This document shows positions 1 to 7,533 of a stretch of 12,475 nucleotides of DNA, one piece after another. This stretch comes from Cyclobacteriaceae bacterium (GTDB taxonomy: Bacteria; Bacteroidota; Bacteroidia; Cytophagales; Cyclobacteriaceae). Under the pieces are notes generated by a model. That model ran no database searches, had not been told where the DNA came from, and saw nothing but the letters and a program-made list of their open reading frames with translations. Location of the stretch: NCBI GenBank assembly GCA_028279155.1, contig JANQST010000289.1:1-12475 (forward strand), read 5' to 3'. Position 1 is the first letter of the stretch, and each line of letters starts with the position of its first letter. The position numbers and the translations under genes were made by a program.

Positions 1-972
1 ACATAATTTGCTAAGACAACAGCAGTAAAATGAAGAAGCCGTGAAACGTAAGATGATAAACAACGGTTGCTGTATAGTGGGCAACCAATGACAATTAAGA
101 TACTTAACTGTTGCATTCTGCGGTGGAGTTATAACCGGAATTGCTCGTTGATTTCTCCTTGAAGAAATGACCAGAAACAAAACAATCAAGAACAGTCCAA
201 GGTAAAGTGACCATCTTAAAGGGTCTACTCTTAGGAAATACCTAAGCGGCGTCTGGGGTTCGCCTTTCCCAGAATGATAGAACATCGTGTAGTTCACATT
301 TGAGGATGGTAATTGAGATAGTAATGCCGCGGCAGCCTGGTAATTGTTATTGAAGAGCAAGCCAAAATTTGTGAAAACTCCAGGAGTTGAAACAAAGATC
401 ACACGTCCTTCCTTGATTTTTTTGGTTATTGCAATCGGACCCTCAGTTATTGATGCAAGTACCTCCCATTCATCCGAGTCTTCAATCTCAAAATAATTAG
501 ATACGAGGTTTGATGGATATGTGTACTTTGCAGAATCAAATAGAGTTATGGTTGTTTCAGGGGCCTCAAAAATGCTTTGATTCAAAAAATGGTATTCGAA
601 GTGAGAATCAAATTCAAGTGTATCCTTAAGTCGATCATTGAAAGAAGCTGCACCAATCAGAATATTACCGCCTTTCTCCAGCATATTCCAAAGATTGTTT
701 AAATCGGTTCCCTGGATATCCACTTGATCAGCAAGTATCAGGATGTTTTTCTCATCATCTGACAACTCGGACAAGGTGAGTCGTGATAGTTTTAACCCAT
801 TTTCAAACAGATCAGAAGATCTCTCATTCAAAATGTATGCACCAAATGGATTTTTATCTGTGGAGTTATAGGTGACTGTCCAATTAACTGGCTTTGGAGC
901 CAGAAAATCCAGGACAACATAGGTAAGAAATAGCCCGACGAATACATAAATGAAAATTCTGTCCTTTTTCAT
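1..972 (-). CDS. DUF4350 domain membrane protein (3' end off window, possible frameshift)
   Basis: Function is not established; DUF4350 proteins are membrane-anchored and travel with MoxR ATPase, DUF58 and DUF4129 genes. The frame from ATG at 972-970 is open to base 1 (324 codons, no stop), so the gene leaves the window. An N-terminal membrane segment lies at about residues 6-24, followed by the family-typical PVNWTVTYNSTDKNPFGAY. The extracytoplasmic DUF4350 core runs to about residue 240. A second membrane segment (about 255-272) precedes the usual SRRNQRAIP stretch. The ATG overlaps the TGA of the upstream DUF4129 gene as ATGA, suggesting translational coupling. Oddity: after about L292 the in-frame translation turns cysteine-rich (CCCLSKLC) and no longer resembles the family, whereas the +1 frame reads IVIGCPLYSNR, closer to the conserved IGxLY segment. 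This may be a frameshift, a sequence error or simple divergence. The family call is fairly safe; the C-terminus is not. Confidence 0.78.
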   Translation of the reverse strand, partial: MKKDRIFIYVFVGLFLTYVVLDFLAPKPVNWTVTYNSTDKNPFGAYILNERSSDLFENGLKLSRLTLSELSDDEKNILILADQVDIQGTDLNNLWNMLEKGGNILIGAASFNDRLKDTLEFDSHFEYHFLNQSIFEAPETTITLFDSAKYTYPSNLVSNYFEIEDSDEWEVLASITEGPIAITKKIKEGRVIFVSTPGVFTNFGLLFNNNYQAAAALLSQLPSSNVNYTMFYHSGKGEPQTPLRYFLRVDPLRWSLYLGLFLIVLFLVISSRRNQRAIPVITPPQNATVKYLNCHWLPTIQQPLFIILRFTASSFYCCCLSKLC

Positions 973-1670
973 TTTAGCTCCTCCTCAATGGTAATGGCCA
1001 ATTTTTTTCCTTCGGAATATTCATCATTTCCTACATTAAACTCTCCATACCAGGCATGTTCAAAAAGTCCGGTTAAAGAACGATAGGCTGGAACGATGCT
1101 TTTATCCAACTCTTTTTCATAGTCATAGGGAGACTTCCATTCACGAAAGGCGATGACGTCCTTGGCATGAAGAAAAGTCAATGTCTTGAGATATAGGTAC
1201 CTAATAGCAAGTTTGTATTGCTTCTCATCCAAAGCAGTATTGATCAAACTATCATAGTCCAGCTTTTCAGCACCATCAACAATTCGAGCACCATGAGAAG
1301 TAAAATATTTAGAATCCGGAGAAAGTCCACCTCCATATCTTAATCGAACGATGTAATAAATGGCAAGCCCAAGAACCAAAACCAAAATGACGTAAAAGAG
1401 TGAATTTGCCAACCATGGGGTATTTGGATTGTCGAATATGCTAGCAATTAATGCGCCAAACCACCACTTCAATCGTTGCCAGATTGATGGAGGTTCGATC
1501 CTCATATTCATATAATTGAAATCAGTATCTGCCGCATAGCTTGACATTTCAGTTTCGTCTAACTGTCGTACTGACCCATTCTGATCTCCTCCTATTATTA
1601 AGGAAGACAAAAAGAATAAGACTACAGTTAAGATAAGTTTCTTACTCGCTATCAAAGTCTTTGATTTCAT
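969..1670 (-). CDS. DUF4129 domain-containing membrane protein
   Basis: No biochemical role is known; DUF4129 proteins occur in MoxR/DUF58/SpoIIM membrane clusters and in some transglutaminase-like proteins. The 233-residue product has an N-terminal signal-like hydrophobic stretch (residues about 11-27), an extracytoplasmic stretch with W-rich IWQRLKWWFG (63-72), one clear transmembrane helix (88-108), then a cytoplasmic DUF4129 region. Its hallmark is near the C-terminus: YRSLTGLFEHAWYGEF (196-211), matching the family pattern of an aromatic/E...WYG motif. The MKSK start places the signal sequence correctly. That start overlaps the upstream membrane gene by 29 bases, and its TGA overlaps the next ATG, so it belongs to a tightly coupled operon. 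Domain assignment is strong; function is unknown. Confidence 0.85.
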   Translation of the reverse strand: MKSKTLIASKKLILTVVLFFLSSLIIGGDQNGSVRQLDETEMSSYAADTDFNYMNMRIEPPSIWQRLKWWFGALIASIFDNPNTPWLANSLFYVILVLVLGLAIYYIVRLRYGGGLSPDSKYFTSHGARIVDGAEKLDYDSLINTALDEKQYKLAIRYLYLKTLTFLHAKDVIAFREWKSPYDYEKELDKSIVPAYRSLTGLFEHAWYGEFNVGNDEYSEGKKLAITIEEELK

Positions 1671-2538
1671 TCATCAAGCCCCTTCCTTCGGACCGCTCAA
1701 CCAAGTTAGAATACTGATAACCCAAGGCGATGAGCGGGATTGAATAGGTCATGTAAGTACCCACCATCGAAACCGCCATGGCGAAGGTCATATAGCCAGA
1801 AGAAAACATTTGCATTATGGCAGTAGGATCTCCGGAACTTGATTCCAGTTCTTCAACCATGGAAAACATTTCCATTACATAAACGACGATAAACGGAATT
1901 GAAAAAACCATTTGTACGACATAGGCAATGAGATACGATACAAAAAGAAGGCCGAACGTACTCCACCATTTTTCTCTTATGAGGGAAAACGACCGACTAA
2001 AAGCGTTGCCTACTCCGCCTTTTTCGAACATGAAAATCGGATATGCGATCGATAAGGTGACTCCCAAATAGATCCCAGGAAGAAGAAAAAAGAACATACC
2101 AACGATGGTGATCAATGACGTAATGAAACTCAGCACCAGCAGTCCTCCATATTTAGACAATGCCAGTCGAAGAACCTCACCAACACTGGTCTCTTTTGCA
2201 ACTCCCTCGTTGTACAATTTCATGTAGGAAAAAGTGACACTAATGATGAGGTTGATCGTGAGCCAACTGACCAACATCATTAAAAAGTAATTCCCTCCTA
2301 GTAGTGAAAAAAAGTTGACCAAATCAGGTGGTGCCCCCGACCCAGTCTCGAATCCAAAGGAGAAAAATGAAGACATTACATTTTTAAATACAATGCTCAA
2401 TAACAATGCAGCAGGGCCACCAATCAACAGCAAACACAAAAACAATCCTTTGAAATTTTCTCTCAAAAATTCAATGGTCGCATTGAGCTTCCTTCCAAAA
2501 TCCCTAAGCTTATAAAATTCAATTTTTGGTGTTTCCAT
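1642..2538 (-). CDS. multi-pass membrane protein, SpoIIM-cluster member (GPDPase-membrane-domain-like)
   Basis: I do not recognise a specific function. The 298-residue product is strongly hydrophobic. Membrane segments are likely at about 31-52, 85-105, 132-168 (two helices with a PGIY turn at 154-157), 192-222 and 248-275. The central part (MKLYNEGVAKETSVGEVLRLAL, then FLLPGIYLGV and the FEKGGVGNAFSRSFSL region) resembles the glycerophosphodiester-phosphodiesterase membrane domain and related DUF975-like families: a short amphipathic segment, PGI motif, then a charged loop before another helix. No phosphodiesterase catalytic domain is present, so the resemblance says nothing about enzymology. 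It starts 20 bases inside the SpoIIM gene, and its end overlaps the DUF4129 gene by 29 bases, placing it firmly in one operon. Coding status is firm; the family label is tentative. Confidence 0.75.
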   Translation of the reverse strand: METPKIEFYKLRDFGRKLNATIEFLRENFKGLFLCLLLIGGPAALLLSIVFKNVMSSFFSFGFETGSGAPPDLVNFFSLLGGNYFLMMLVSWLTINLIISVTFSYMKLYNEGVAKETSVGEVLRLALSKYGGLLVLSFITSLITIVGMFFFLLPGIYLGVTLSIAYPIFMFEKGGVGNAFSRSFSLIREKWWSTFGLLFVSYLIAYVVQMVFSIPFIVVYVMEMFSMVEELESSSGDPTAIMQMFSSGYMTFAMAVSMVGTYMTYSIPLIALGYQYSNLVERSEGRGLMNEIKDFDSE

Positions 2539-3478
2539 CGTGCGTTTTGATTGGTAGGTAAATGAAGTAATATATGATAAAGAAAAGTGAACCTAAGATA
2601 ATAAAAAGCTTGGCAGCTAATGGCCATTCAGTGTACCTGGTTAGAAATGACTCAATGAATCCTGCAAGGATGAAAAAAGGGAAAAGACCCATTACTATTT
2701 TCAATCCACTTTTTGCGCCCTGACGAAAAGAATAGCCTCGCGGATAGGTTCCGGGAAATAGCAACGCATTTCCCATTCGAATGCCAGCACCTCCTGCTAT
2801 AATAATTGCTGAAATCTCTATGGTCCCATGCACCCAAATGGTCAAAATAGTTTCATCAAATAGACCATATTGGGCAAAGAAATAATGAAATGCACCCAAC
2901 ATGATTCCATTTCTGAACAGGATGAACCCTGTTCCAAAAGAGGTCAAAATCCCAGCAACAAATGCCAGGAATGATACTCGGATGTTGTTTGAGGTAATAG
3001 CAAAAAACATGTACCATTCATCGCTACTTCCATACACGCCCATCGGGTTTCCATCTTTGATGTTTTGAATGGTCATATCAACGTAAGCATCACCCAATAT
3101 TAGTCGCGCGAACGTTTCATCATTCGCCGTTGAGATAGCGCCAATTAGAACGCCTATCGCCATGATCAAGAAAGAATACATCATGGGCATTTTGGACTTG
3201 CGCATTTCAAGTGGTACTTCGCTTTTCCAGAACTTTATGAATCTTCCTTTTCCTTCTGGCTTATTTCTATAAATGAGATTATGGACTTTCAGTGAAAGTT
3301 CATTGAGGTAGACCGTCAATGAAGTTTTAGGGTATTTGGCTTTAGAGAAAGCAAGATCTTCTGTCAAATGCACGTATATCTTAGAAAGGTCGTCTGCAGA
3401 AGGACTATTACTTCCCAGCGTTTTTTCATACTCCTCCCATTTTTCTTTATTAAGCTTGACGAATACCGATTGCTTCAT
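2519..3478 (-). CDS. SpoIIM-like (stage II sporulation protein M family) integral membrane protein
   Basis: The 319-residue product belongs to the SpoIIM superfamily, named after a Bacillus sporulation protein but widespread in non-sporulating bacteria and archaea, where its role is uncertain. Residues 1-85 are a soluble cytoplasmic head. Membrane helices follow at about 100-118, 165-190, 190-232, 258-280 and 288-308. Diagnostic features are the NNIRVSFLAF segment (164-173), GTGFILFRNGIMLGAF (182-197) and above all the conserved WVHGTIEISAIIIAGGAGIRMG region (215-236), with polar HG..E (H217, G218, E221) inside a membrane segment. A late FIESFLT (274-280) is also typical. It is the first gene of the minus-strand cluster, 87 bases from a divergent RDD gene, a pairing commonly seen in Bacteroidota. 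The label does not imply sporulation. Confidence 0.92.
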   Translation of the reverse strand: MKQSVFVKLNKEKWEEYEKTLGSNSPSADDLSKIYVHLTEDLAFSKAKYPKTSLTVYLNELSLKVHNLIYRNKPEGKGRFIKFWKSEVPLEMRKSKMPMMYSFLIMAIGVLIGAISTANDETFARLILGDAYVDMTIQNIKDGNPMGVYGSSDEWYMFFAITSNNIRVSFLAFVAGILTSFGTGFILFRNGIMLGAFHYFFAQYGLFDETILTIWVHGTIEISAIIIAGGAGIRMGNALLFPGTYPRGYSFRQGAKSGLKIVMGLFPFFILAGFIESFLTRYTEWPLAAKLFIILGSLFFIIYYFIYLPIKTHDGNTKN

Positions 3479-3565
3479 TGGCTAACAAAAGTGTATTCAG
3501 CAAATATGTTAATTATTAATTGCGGTTTGTATAAGCTTGCGATGAAAATTGATTGTGTTTAAAAC

Positions 3566-4264
3566 ATGTCAAAATTCGTTACCAATCAAAATATAGAAAT
3601 TGACCTTGAACTTGCCAGCCTTGGCGAGCGGATTCTTGCATTCTTTATCGATGCTATCATCATCTCCTTTATTTTAATCGCTTTTTCAATCGCTATTGCA
3701 AATGTTAACCTGGAGTCATGGATGCTCATAATTATGGTAATCCCTTTCATGTTCTACTCGTTTTTGTTTGAATACCTTGGAAATGGCCAATCACTGGGTA
3801 AGCGAGCAATGAATATCAAAGTAGTCAAACTTGATGGCACTACTCCTACTGTGGGTAGCTATTTGCTTCGCTGGCTTTTCCGACTGATTGATATTTATGT
3901 TTTGTATGGAGGTGTAAGTGTCATCTCTATCATTGTAACTGAGAACGGACAAAGAATTGGTGATTTAGCGGCTGGTACCATCGTCATAAAAGTTGCAAGT
4001 GTTGACGTAGGCAATGTTTTGAAAAGTCCTGCACAGCCAAACCATGTAGTTACATTTCCCATCGTGAAGCAATTGAATGATAAGCAGATTGAACTCATGA
4101 AGAAGGCGTTGGAAATGAGAAAGCAGGGGTTCAATAAAGAAGGTGTATCAAGCCTGGCGGAAAAGTTGAAAGAGAAATTTCAAATAGAAACAGAACTTCC
4201 CGATGTGAAATTCTTGTATACGATCATTGCTGACTATGAACACATCGCTAACCAGGAGTTTTAA
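3566..4264 (+). CDS. RDD family membrane protein with C-terminal cytoplasmic extension
   Basis: RDD proteins are small multi-helix membrane proteins of largely unknown function; some have been linked to ion transport. The 232-residue product has the family's conserved positions: an Arg in LGERILAFFID (R22) and the paired Asp (D29) in helix 1 (about 23-45), helix 2 at about 52-70, the cytoplasmic loop QSLGKRAMNIKVVKLDG (75-91), and the closing GQRIGDLAAGTIVIK (128-142). After the RDD domain, a charged helical tail (about 162-232) seems specific to the Bacteroidota version found beside SpoIIM genes. It diverges from the SpoIIM operon and converges with a second RDD gene, from which it is separated by a terminator. 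The start is preceded by an A/T-rich leader and no clear Shine-Dalgarno. Confidence 0.9.
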   Translation: MSKFVTNQNIEIDLELASLGERILAFFIDAIIISFILIAFSIAIANVNLESWMLIIMVIPFMFYSFLFEYLGNGQSLGKRAMNIKVVKLDGTTPTVGSYLLRWLFRLIDIYVLYGGVSVISIIVTENGQRIGDLAAGTIVIKVASVDVGNVLKSPAQPNHVVTFPIVKQLNDKQIELMKKALEMRKQGFNKEGVSSLAEKLKEKFQIETELPDVKFLYTIIADYEHIANQEF

Positions 4265-4269
4265 GGCAC

Positions 4270-4298
4270 AAAAAAACCCTCATTTGAGGGTTTCTTTT
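4270..4298. terminator. bidirectional intrinsic terminator between two convergent RDD genes
   Basis: The 50-base gap between the convergent stops contains a perfect inverted repeat, AAACCCTC (4274-4281) with GAGGGTTT (4286-4293), and a 4-base ATTT loop. It is flanked by a run of A on the left (4270-4276) and a T-rich run on the right (TTTCTTTTA from 4291). The hairpin plus U-tract can therefore act in both directions, ending the plus-strand RDD transcript and the minus-strand RDD transcript. Confidence 0.88.
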
Positions 4299-4314
4299 AT
4301 TCTCATCATATGTA

Positions 4315-4797
4315 TTATTTCTTGACTACCAGTGAGCTGGCAATCATATCATGAAGTGCTTGCTTCTTCTCTGTGAATGCTGCCATGATGTATCCGATGA
4401 AGATCAGCATTCCGGAAATGATCTTACCAATTGCTCTCAAAAGCGCTTTCACGAACGTTAATCGTCCGCCATTGGTGTCTGTGACTTTGATTCCCATCGC
4501 CATTTTTCCAAGTGTAGCTTGATGCTTACTGGATTCAAATGCAGCTCCGTAAATAATTCTTATTACATATGCGATCGCACTTCCAACTACCAAAGCCGAC
4601 ATAAGAGCCATCGCGGATGCCATAATGTCTCCTTCTGTCATTGATTCAAGGTCAAAATCGTTGGATGAGGCTATACCAAATCCAACTGCGCCCATAAGAG
4701 GTACAATTACAAAAAGATTAACAACATAAATAATGATAAAATCAATGATGTGAGCCACCCATCTGACTCCAAAACTTGCATAGTTGCTGCTTGACAT
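4315..4797 (-). CDS. RDD family membrane protein (short form)
   Basis: The 160-residue product is essentially one RDD domain. Helix 1 contains FGVRWVAHIIDFIIIY (9-24) with the conserved Arg (R12) and Asp (D19). A second hydrophobic region covers about 62-84. Then come the characteristic ESSKHQATLGKMAMGIKVTD loop (88-107), a third helix (about 124-140) and the closing FTEKKQALHDMIASSLVVKK (141-160), which is the most recognisable signature of this subgroup. It is not a close copy of the plus-strand RDD protein at 3566-4264: it lacks that protein's C-terminal tail and matches a different RDD subfamily. It is transcribed alone; the gap to the upstream lipoprotein gene is about 104 bases and no promoter motif was clear. 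Its transcript ends at the shared bidirectional hairpin. Transport role unknown. Confidence 0.9.
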   Translation of the reverse strand: MSSSNYASFGVRWVAHIIDFIIIYVVNLFVIVPLMGAVGFGIASSNDFDLESMTEGDIMASAMALMSALVVGSAIAYVIRIIYGAAFESSKHQATLGKMAMGIKVTDTNGGRLTFVKALLRAIGKIISGMLIFIGYIMAAFTEKKQALHDMIASSLVVKK

Positions 4798-4901
4798 GAT
4801 TATTCGATTAGGTTAAACAAGCAATTAATTTAGGTCTTTTTTTTGATAAAGAGCACATCAGTTAACAATGAATAAGCAATTGCACGCTAACAACCTTTCA
4901 A

Positions 4902-6116
4902 CTACAACCGGATGAATTGCAATGATTGATTAAATACGATGGCATCAGGATAGATAGCAGTAACATCCGAAGCTGGCGTTGCAGACTCAAGGTGCAAGCC
5001 AATTATGTATGTCGGATCAATATGTTCAAGTAATGCATCCCGCTTGCTTGTCTGTAATTGATTGCCAAAATGGAAAGTTGGAATTAGCACCGCATCGATT
5101 CCCTGATCCTTGAGCCCAAGGTTTTCAAAGTTTGCTACCGACATATCTCCATCACCAGTATGGAGGATCTTTTTACCGCCTAATTCTAACAGGTAAGCGT
5201 AATTTTCAGTTGTTGAAGAAAAATCCTGTCCACTTTGCGGATTGAAATGTCTTATTCTAATAACACGAATGGATATTCCATCGGCAATGACTTCTTCTTC
5301 GGAATCAAGATCAAGGCTAAGGGATTGAATCTGACCAGCACCTCCAGAAATTCCGCTGTTCACCACCTGTGGAGTTCCCAGAAATATGGATGATGGATTG
5401 CTGATCAAAAACCCATTGACAGAACTTGTACTGTAGTGATCACCATGCGCATGTGTTACCATGCATGCCTTCACATTACCAAATGGACTATCTCCTCTTT
5501 CCAAAGCTATTCGGACTCCATCAGCGACAGGCACCCAACCATCCAGGTTGCCTGGCAATGCATCGATGATCACTGCTTTTTCACCATCTGAGATATAAAC
5601 ACCATCATTTCCAATGTAGGTGATCTTTACGGTAGTTTGCCTTAATGAAATTTGATTTGAAGAAGAAGAAAGCGCATTGTTTGTTGCATTTACTCCATCT
5701 GCTACAGAAAGTACAAATACCAAGTAATCAACCGATTCTTCAATTAACCGACCACCACTATCCTTTGCAGTCGCTCCAAGTGTGATTTTCTTGTCCTGAC
5801 CATCAACTGGAACCGAGGTATAAGCATCACTTCCACTACTTTCAGCCGCAGCAAGGTCAAAGGAGGACGCTGCATCGCTTCTTACAACAAATATTCTGTA
5901 TTCTTCTAACAGAGTTTCATCGTCTACTTTGGAGAAAGAAACTTCTATATCAGAACCATTACCATTATTTGTAATGTCATCAATAGATACACCTTGCACA
6001 GCTGGTGCATCTACATTTCCAGGAGTTTCGGGATCATCTCCTGAGCAGTTTGTAAGGAATGAAGCTAACAGCATTACTATCAATGCCGTTAGCCAAACGG
6101 TTTTCGTTATTCTCAT
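4902..6116 (-). CDS. predicted lipoprotein: FN3-like domain plus metallo-beta-lactamase-fold hydrolase
   Basis: The 404-residue product has a lipoprotein signal peptide (basic start, hydrophobic 7-20, cysteine C24 in FLTNC) followed by SGDDPE. Acidic residues just after the cysteine resemble the Bacteroidota lipoprotein export signal, so surface display is possible. Residues about 38-158 form a fibronectin-III-like domain homologous to that of the adjacent gene. Residues about 160-404 are a metallo-beta-lactamase fold of the UlaG/RomA-like type: a GNDGVYIS start (169-176), the metal motif THAHGDH (H222, H224, D226, H227), a probable further ligand H290, LHTGDGD with bridging D322, and a terminal His in IIGLH (H375). 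All expected metal ligands appear present, so a hydrolase is likely; the substrate cannot be read from sequence. The gene starts 15 bases after the propeller lipoprotein gene and is probably co-transcribed with it. Confidence 0.85.
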   Translation of the reverse strand: MRITKTVWLTALIVMLLASFLTNCSGDDPETPGNVDAPAVQGVSIDDITNNGNGSDIEVSFSKVDDETLLEEYRIFVVRSDAASSFDLAAAESSGSDAYTSVPVDGQDKKITLGATAKDSGGRLIEESVDYLVFVLSVADGVNATNNALSSSSNQISLRQTTVKITYIGNDGVYISDGEKAVIIDALPGNLDGWVPVADGVRIALERGDSPFGNVKACMVTHAHGDHYSTSSVNGFLISNPSSIFLGTPQVVNSGISGGAGQIQSLSLDLDSEEEVIADGISIRVIRIRHFNPQSGQDFSSTTENYAYLLELGGKKILHTGDGDMSVANFENLGLKDQGIDAVLIPTFHFGNQLQTSKRDALLEHIDPTYIIGLHLESATPASDVTAIYPDAIVFNQSLQFIRL

Positions 6117-6131
6117 TTATGTTGGGTTTAG

Positions 6132-7409
6132 TTATTTTAAATCTATTTCCCTGATTACCACCGGGCTGATAATACCCGTTGATGCTGCGTCAAAACTGGC
6201 CACATCGTTGATGTAGATTTTCGTCCCATCAGGGCTAAAAGCCATGTCGTTAGGAAGTGAAAACGTTGCCTGATCCAGGCTGCCATTGGCTAAGCCTCGA
6301 ATACCTGTTCCGGCAAAAAGTGAGGCCTGTCCTTGAAAGTTGACTCGATAAATGGCATTATTTCCCCTGGCTATAACATAGATAAATTCACCTCCTATCA
6401 ACAGGTGTCCCATGTTATTACCTGATATTACAGCAAATGAGCTTGCCGTTCCTTCTGGTGTGATTTTTACGATTGTTCCGCTATTGAAATTAGCTATGTA
6501 CAGGTTTCCATTTTCATCAATATCAATTCCATTAGGACAAGCCAGTAGGCCACTAGCAGAAAAAAGAGAGACATTGCCATCCATGTCTACTTTGCTAATT
6601 GTATGATTAGAACAATTGCACACATAGAAGTTTGATTCACCATCAAAAGCTATCCCGACCGGTCCTGAAAACCCCGAAGCAAAGGTAGATACAACGCCAT
6701 CCGGGGTGATCTTACTTACAATCCCACCTTGGATACTTGATTGATAGAGGTTTCCCTCATTATCAAAATCGTTGCCCGAAGCTCCTACTAACCCGGAAGC
6801 AAAAACAGATACCTGGCCTTCAGGAGTTATCTTGTAAACCCTGGTTCCAGGGGCACTACCCAAAGCTGCTCCAAAATCCCCCATATAAATGTTTCCTTCG
6901 GCATCAACATCCATTCCACCCGAGCCAGCATCAAAAGAAGCAGTCAATGTTCTAACCGCACTCTTTTGCTCAAGCCGGATCGTGTTAGAAGCAGCTGATA
7001 AAGCACCACCCAGATCTTCGATACCCACAGCCAGCACAAATGCATTGTAGTCTACATTCTCAAGAATAGGTTCTTCGTCAATATCCAATAGCTCTGAGTC
7101 AAAGGACACCTGGCTTTCAGAAACAGTGATTCCAAGTTCAACATATGAGGTCGAGGAAAGAGCTGATAAGGAATCAAACGATCCGGCATCACCAGCCTTA
7201 ACGATAAACACTCTGAACTCATCTACCAGGCTCAGATCTGAGGGTTTGGCAAAACTTAATTCGAGATCACTGCTATTTCCTTGGTTGGAAACATCGCGGA
7301 CATCCAACGATGTAGGTGCTGTTAGCATAGGCTCATCGGGAGAAGGATTACCACCATCTCCACATGATACCATCAATAAGAGAAGTACTAATAGTGTTTG
7401 AAGTTTCAT
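6132..7409 (-). CDS. predicted lipoprotein: FN3-like domain plus NHL/SMP-30-type beta-propeller
   Basis: The 425-residue product has a short lipoprotein signal peptide with C16 in LMVSCGDGG. Residues about 31-150 are a fibronectin-III-like domain (SDLELSFAK, VDEFRVFIVKAG) homologous to that of the next gene. Residues about 155-425 form a beta-propeller of NHL/SMP-30 type. Repeated units of about 40-45 residues follow the pattern G(I/M)DxDxxGNxYxxx...xxKITPxGxxSxF: GGMDVDAEGNIYMGD (164-178), NDFDNEGNLYQ (213-223), GIAFDGESNFYVCN (252-265), GIDIDENGNLYIAN (294-307), then GEFIYVIARGNNAIYRV and a last DMAFSPDGTKIYIND (388-402). This suggests about six blades. Such propellers bind ligands or act as lactonase-like enzymes; catalytic metal residues were not evident, so a binding role is as likely. 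It is the first gene of a two-gene operon, facing a divergent permease gene. Confidence 0.84.
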   Translation of the reverse strand: MKLQTLLVLLLLMVSCGDGGNPSPDEPMLTAPTSLDVRDVSNQGNSSDLELSFAKPSDLSLVDEFRVFIVKAGDAGSFDSLSALSSTSYVELGITVSESQVSFDSELLDIDEEPILENVDYNAFVLAVGIEDLGGALSAASNTIRLEQKSAVRTLTASFDAGSGGMDVDAEGNIYMGDFGAALGSAPGTRVYKITPEGQVSVFASGLVGASGNDFDNEGNLYQSSIQGGIVSKITPDGVVSTFASGFSGPVGIAFDGESNFYVCNCSNHTISKVDMDGNVSLFSASGLLACPNGIDIDENGNLYIANFNSGTIVKITPEGTASSFAVISGNNMGHLLIGGEFIYVIARGNNAIYRVNFQGQASLFAGTGIRGLANGSLDQATFSLPNDMAFSPDGTKIYINDVASFDAASTGIISPVVIREIDLK

Positions 7410-7513
7410 TAATCAAAAGGTTTAAGTTTTCATTAATAAACTTCATGTCTAGGTCAGTCAGGTAATTAGAAAACAACTTAAGTCCTGGAAAACCCTCATC
7501 GGAAGAAATTAAG

Positions 7514-7533
7514 TTGATATATCAAATTTTTTT
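7514..7533. promoter_or_regulatory. perfect 12-base palindrome with T-tract in a divergent intergenic region
   Basis: TTGATATATCAA (7514-7525) is a perfect inverted repeat, followed after one A by a run of eight T. It sits roughly midway between the divergent starts of the propeller lipoprotein (7409) and the permease (7616). It could be an operator for a dimeric regulator; the AT-only core makes a strong terminator unlikely. The rest of the 206-base gap is AT-rich, and no good match to the Bacteroidota TTG / TAnnTTTG promoter was found on either strand. Confidence 0.3.

Noticed and set aside
2519..3478. sporulation-related function suggested by the SpoIIM name
   Set aside because: The family is widespread in non-sporulating bacteria and archaea, and no other sporulation genes are present.
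3542..3562. six-codon ATG...TAA mini-frame four bases before the RDD start
   Set aside because: A short uORF-like leader is possible but chance is likely in this AT-rich gap; there is no attenuator structure or run of a single amino acid codon.
3479..3565. search for a Bacteroidota TTG / TAnnTTTG promoter between SpoIIM and RDD
   Set aside because: Only imperfect matches were found on either strand, not enough to place a promoter.
3895..4134. 79-codon open frame antisense to the plus-strand RDD gene
   Set aside because: It lies inside a conserved RDD coding region and is explained as a mirror of its codons.
4837..4844. T8 run in the gap between the short RDD gene and the metallo-hydrolase lipoprotein gene
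   Set aside because: For a terminator of the minus-strand lipoprotein gene the run would need the opposite polarity and a preceding hairpin; only an 8-base GCAATTGC palindrome is nearby.
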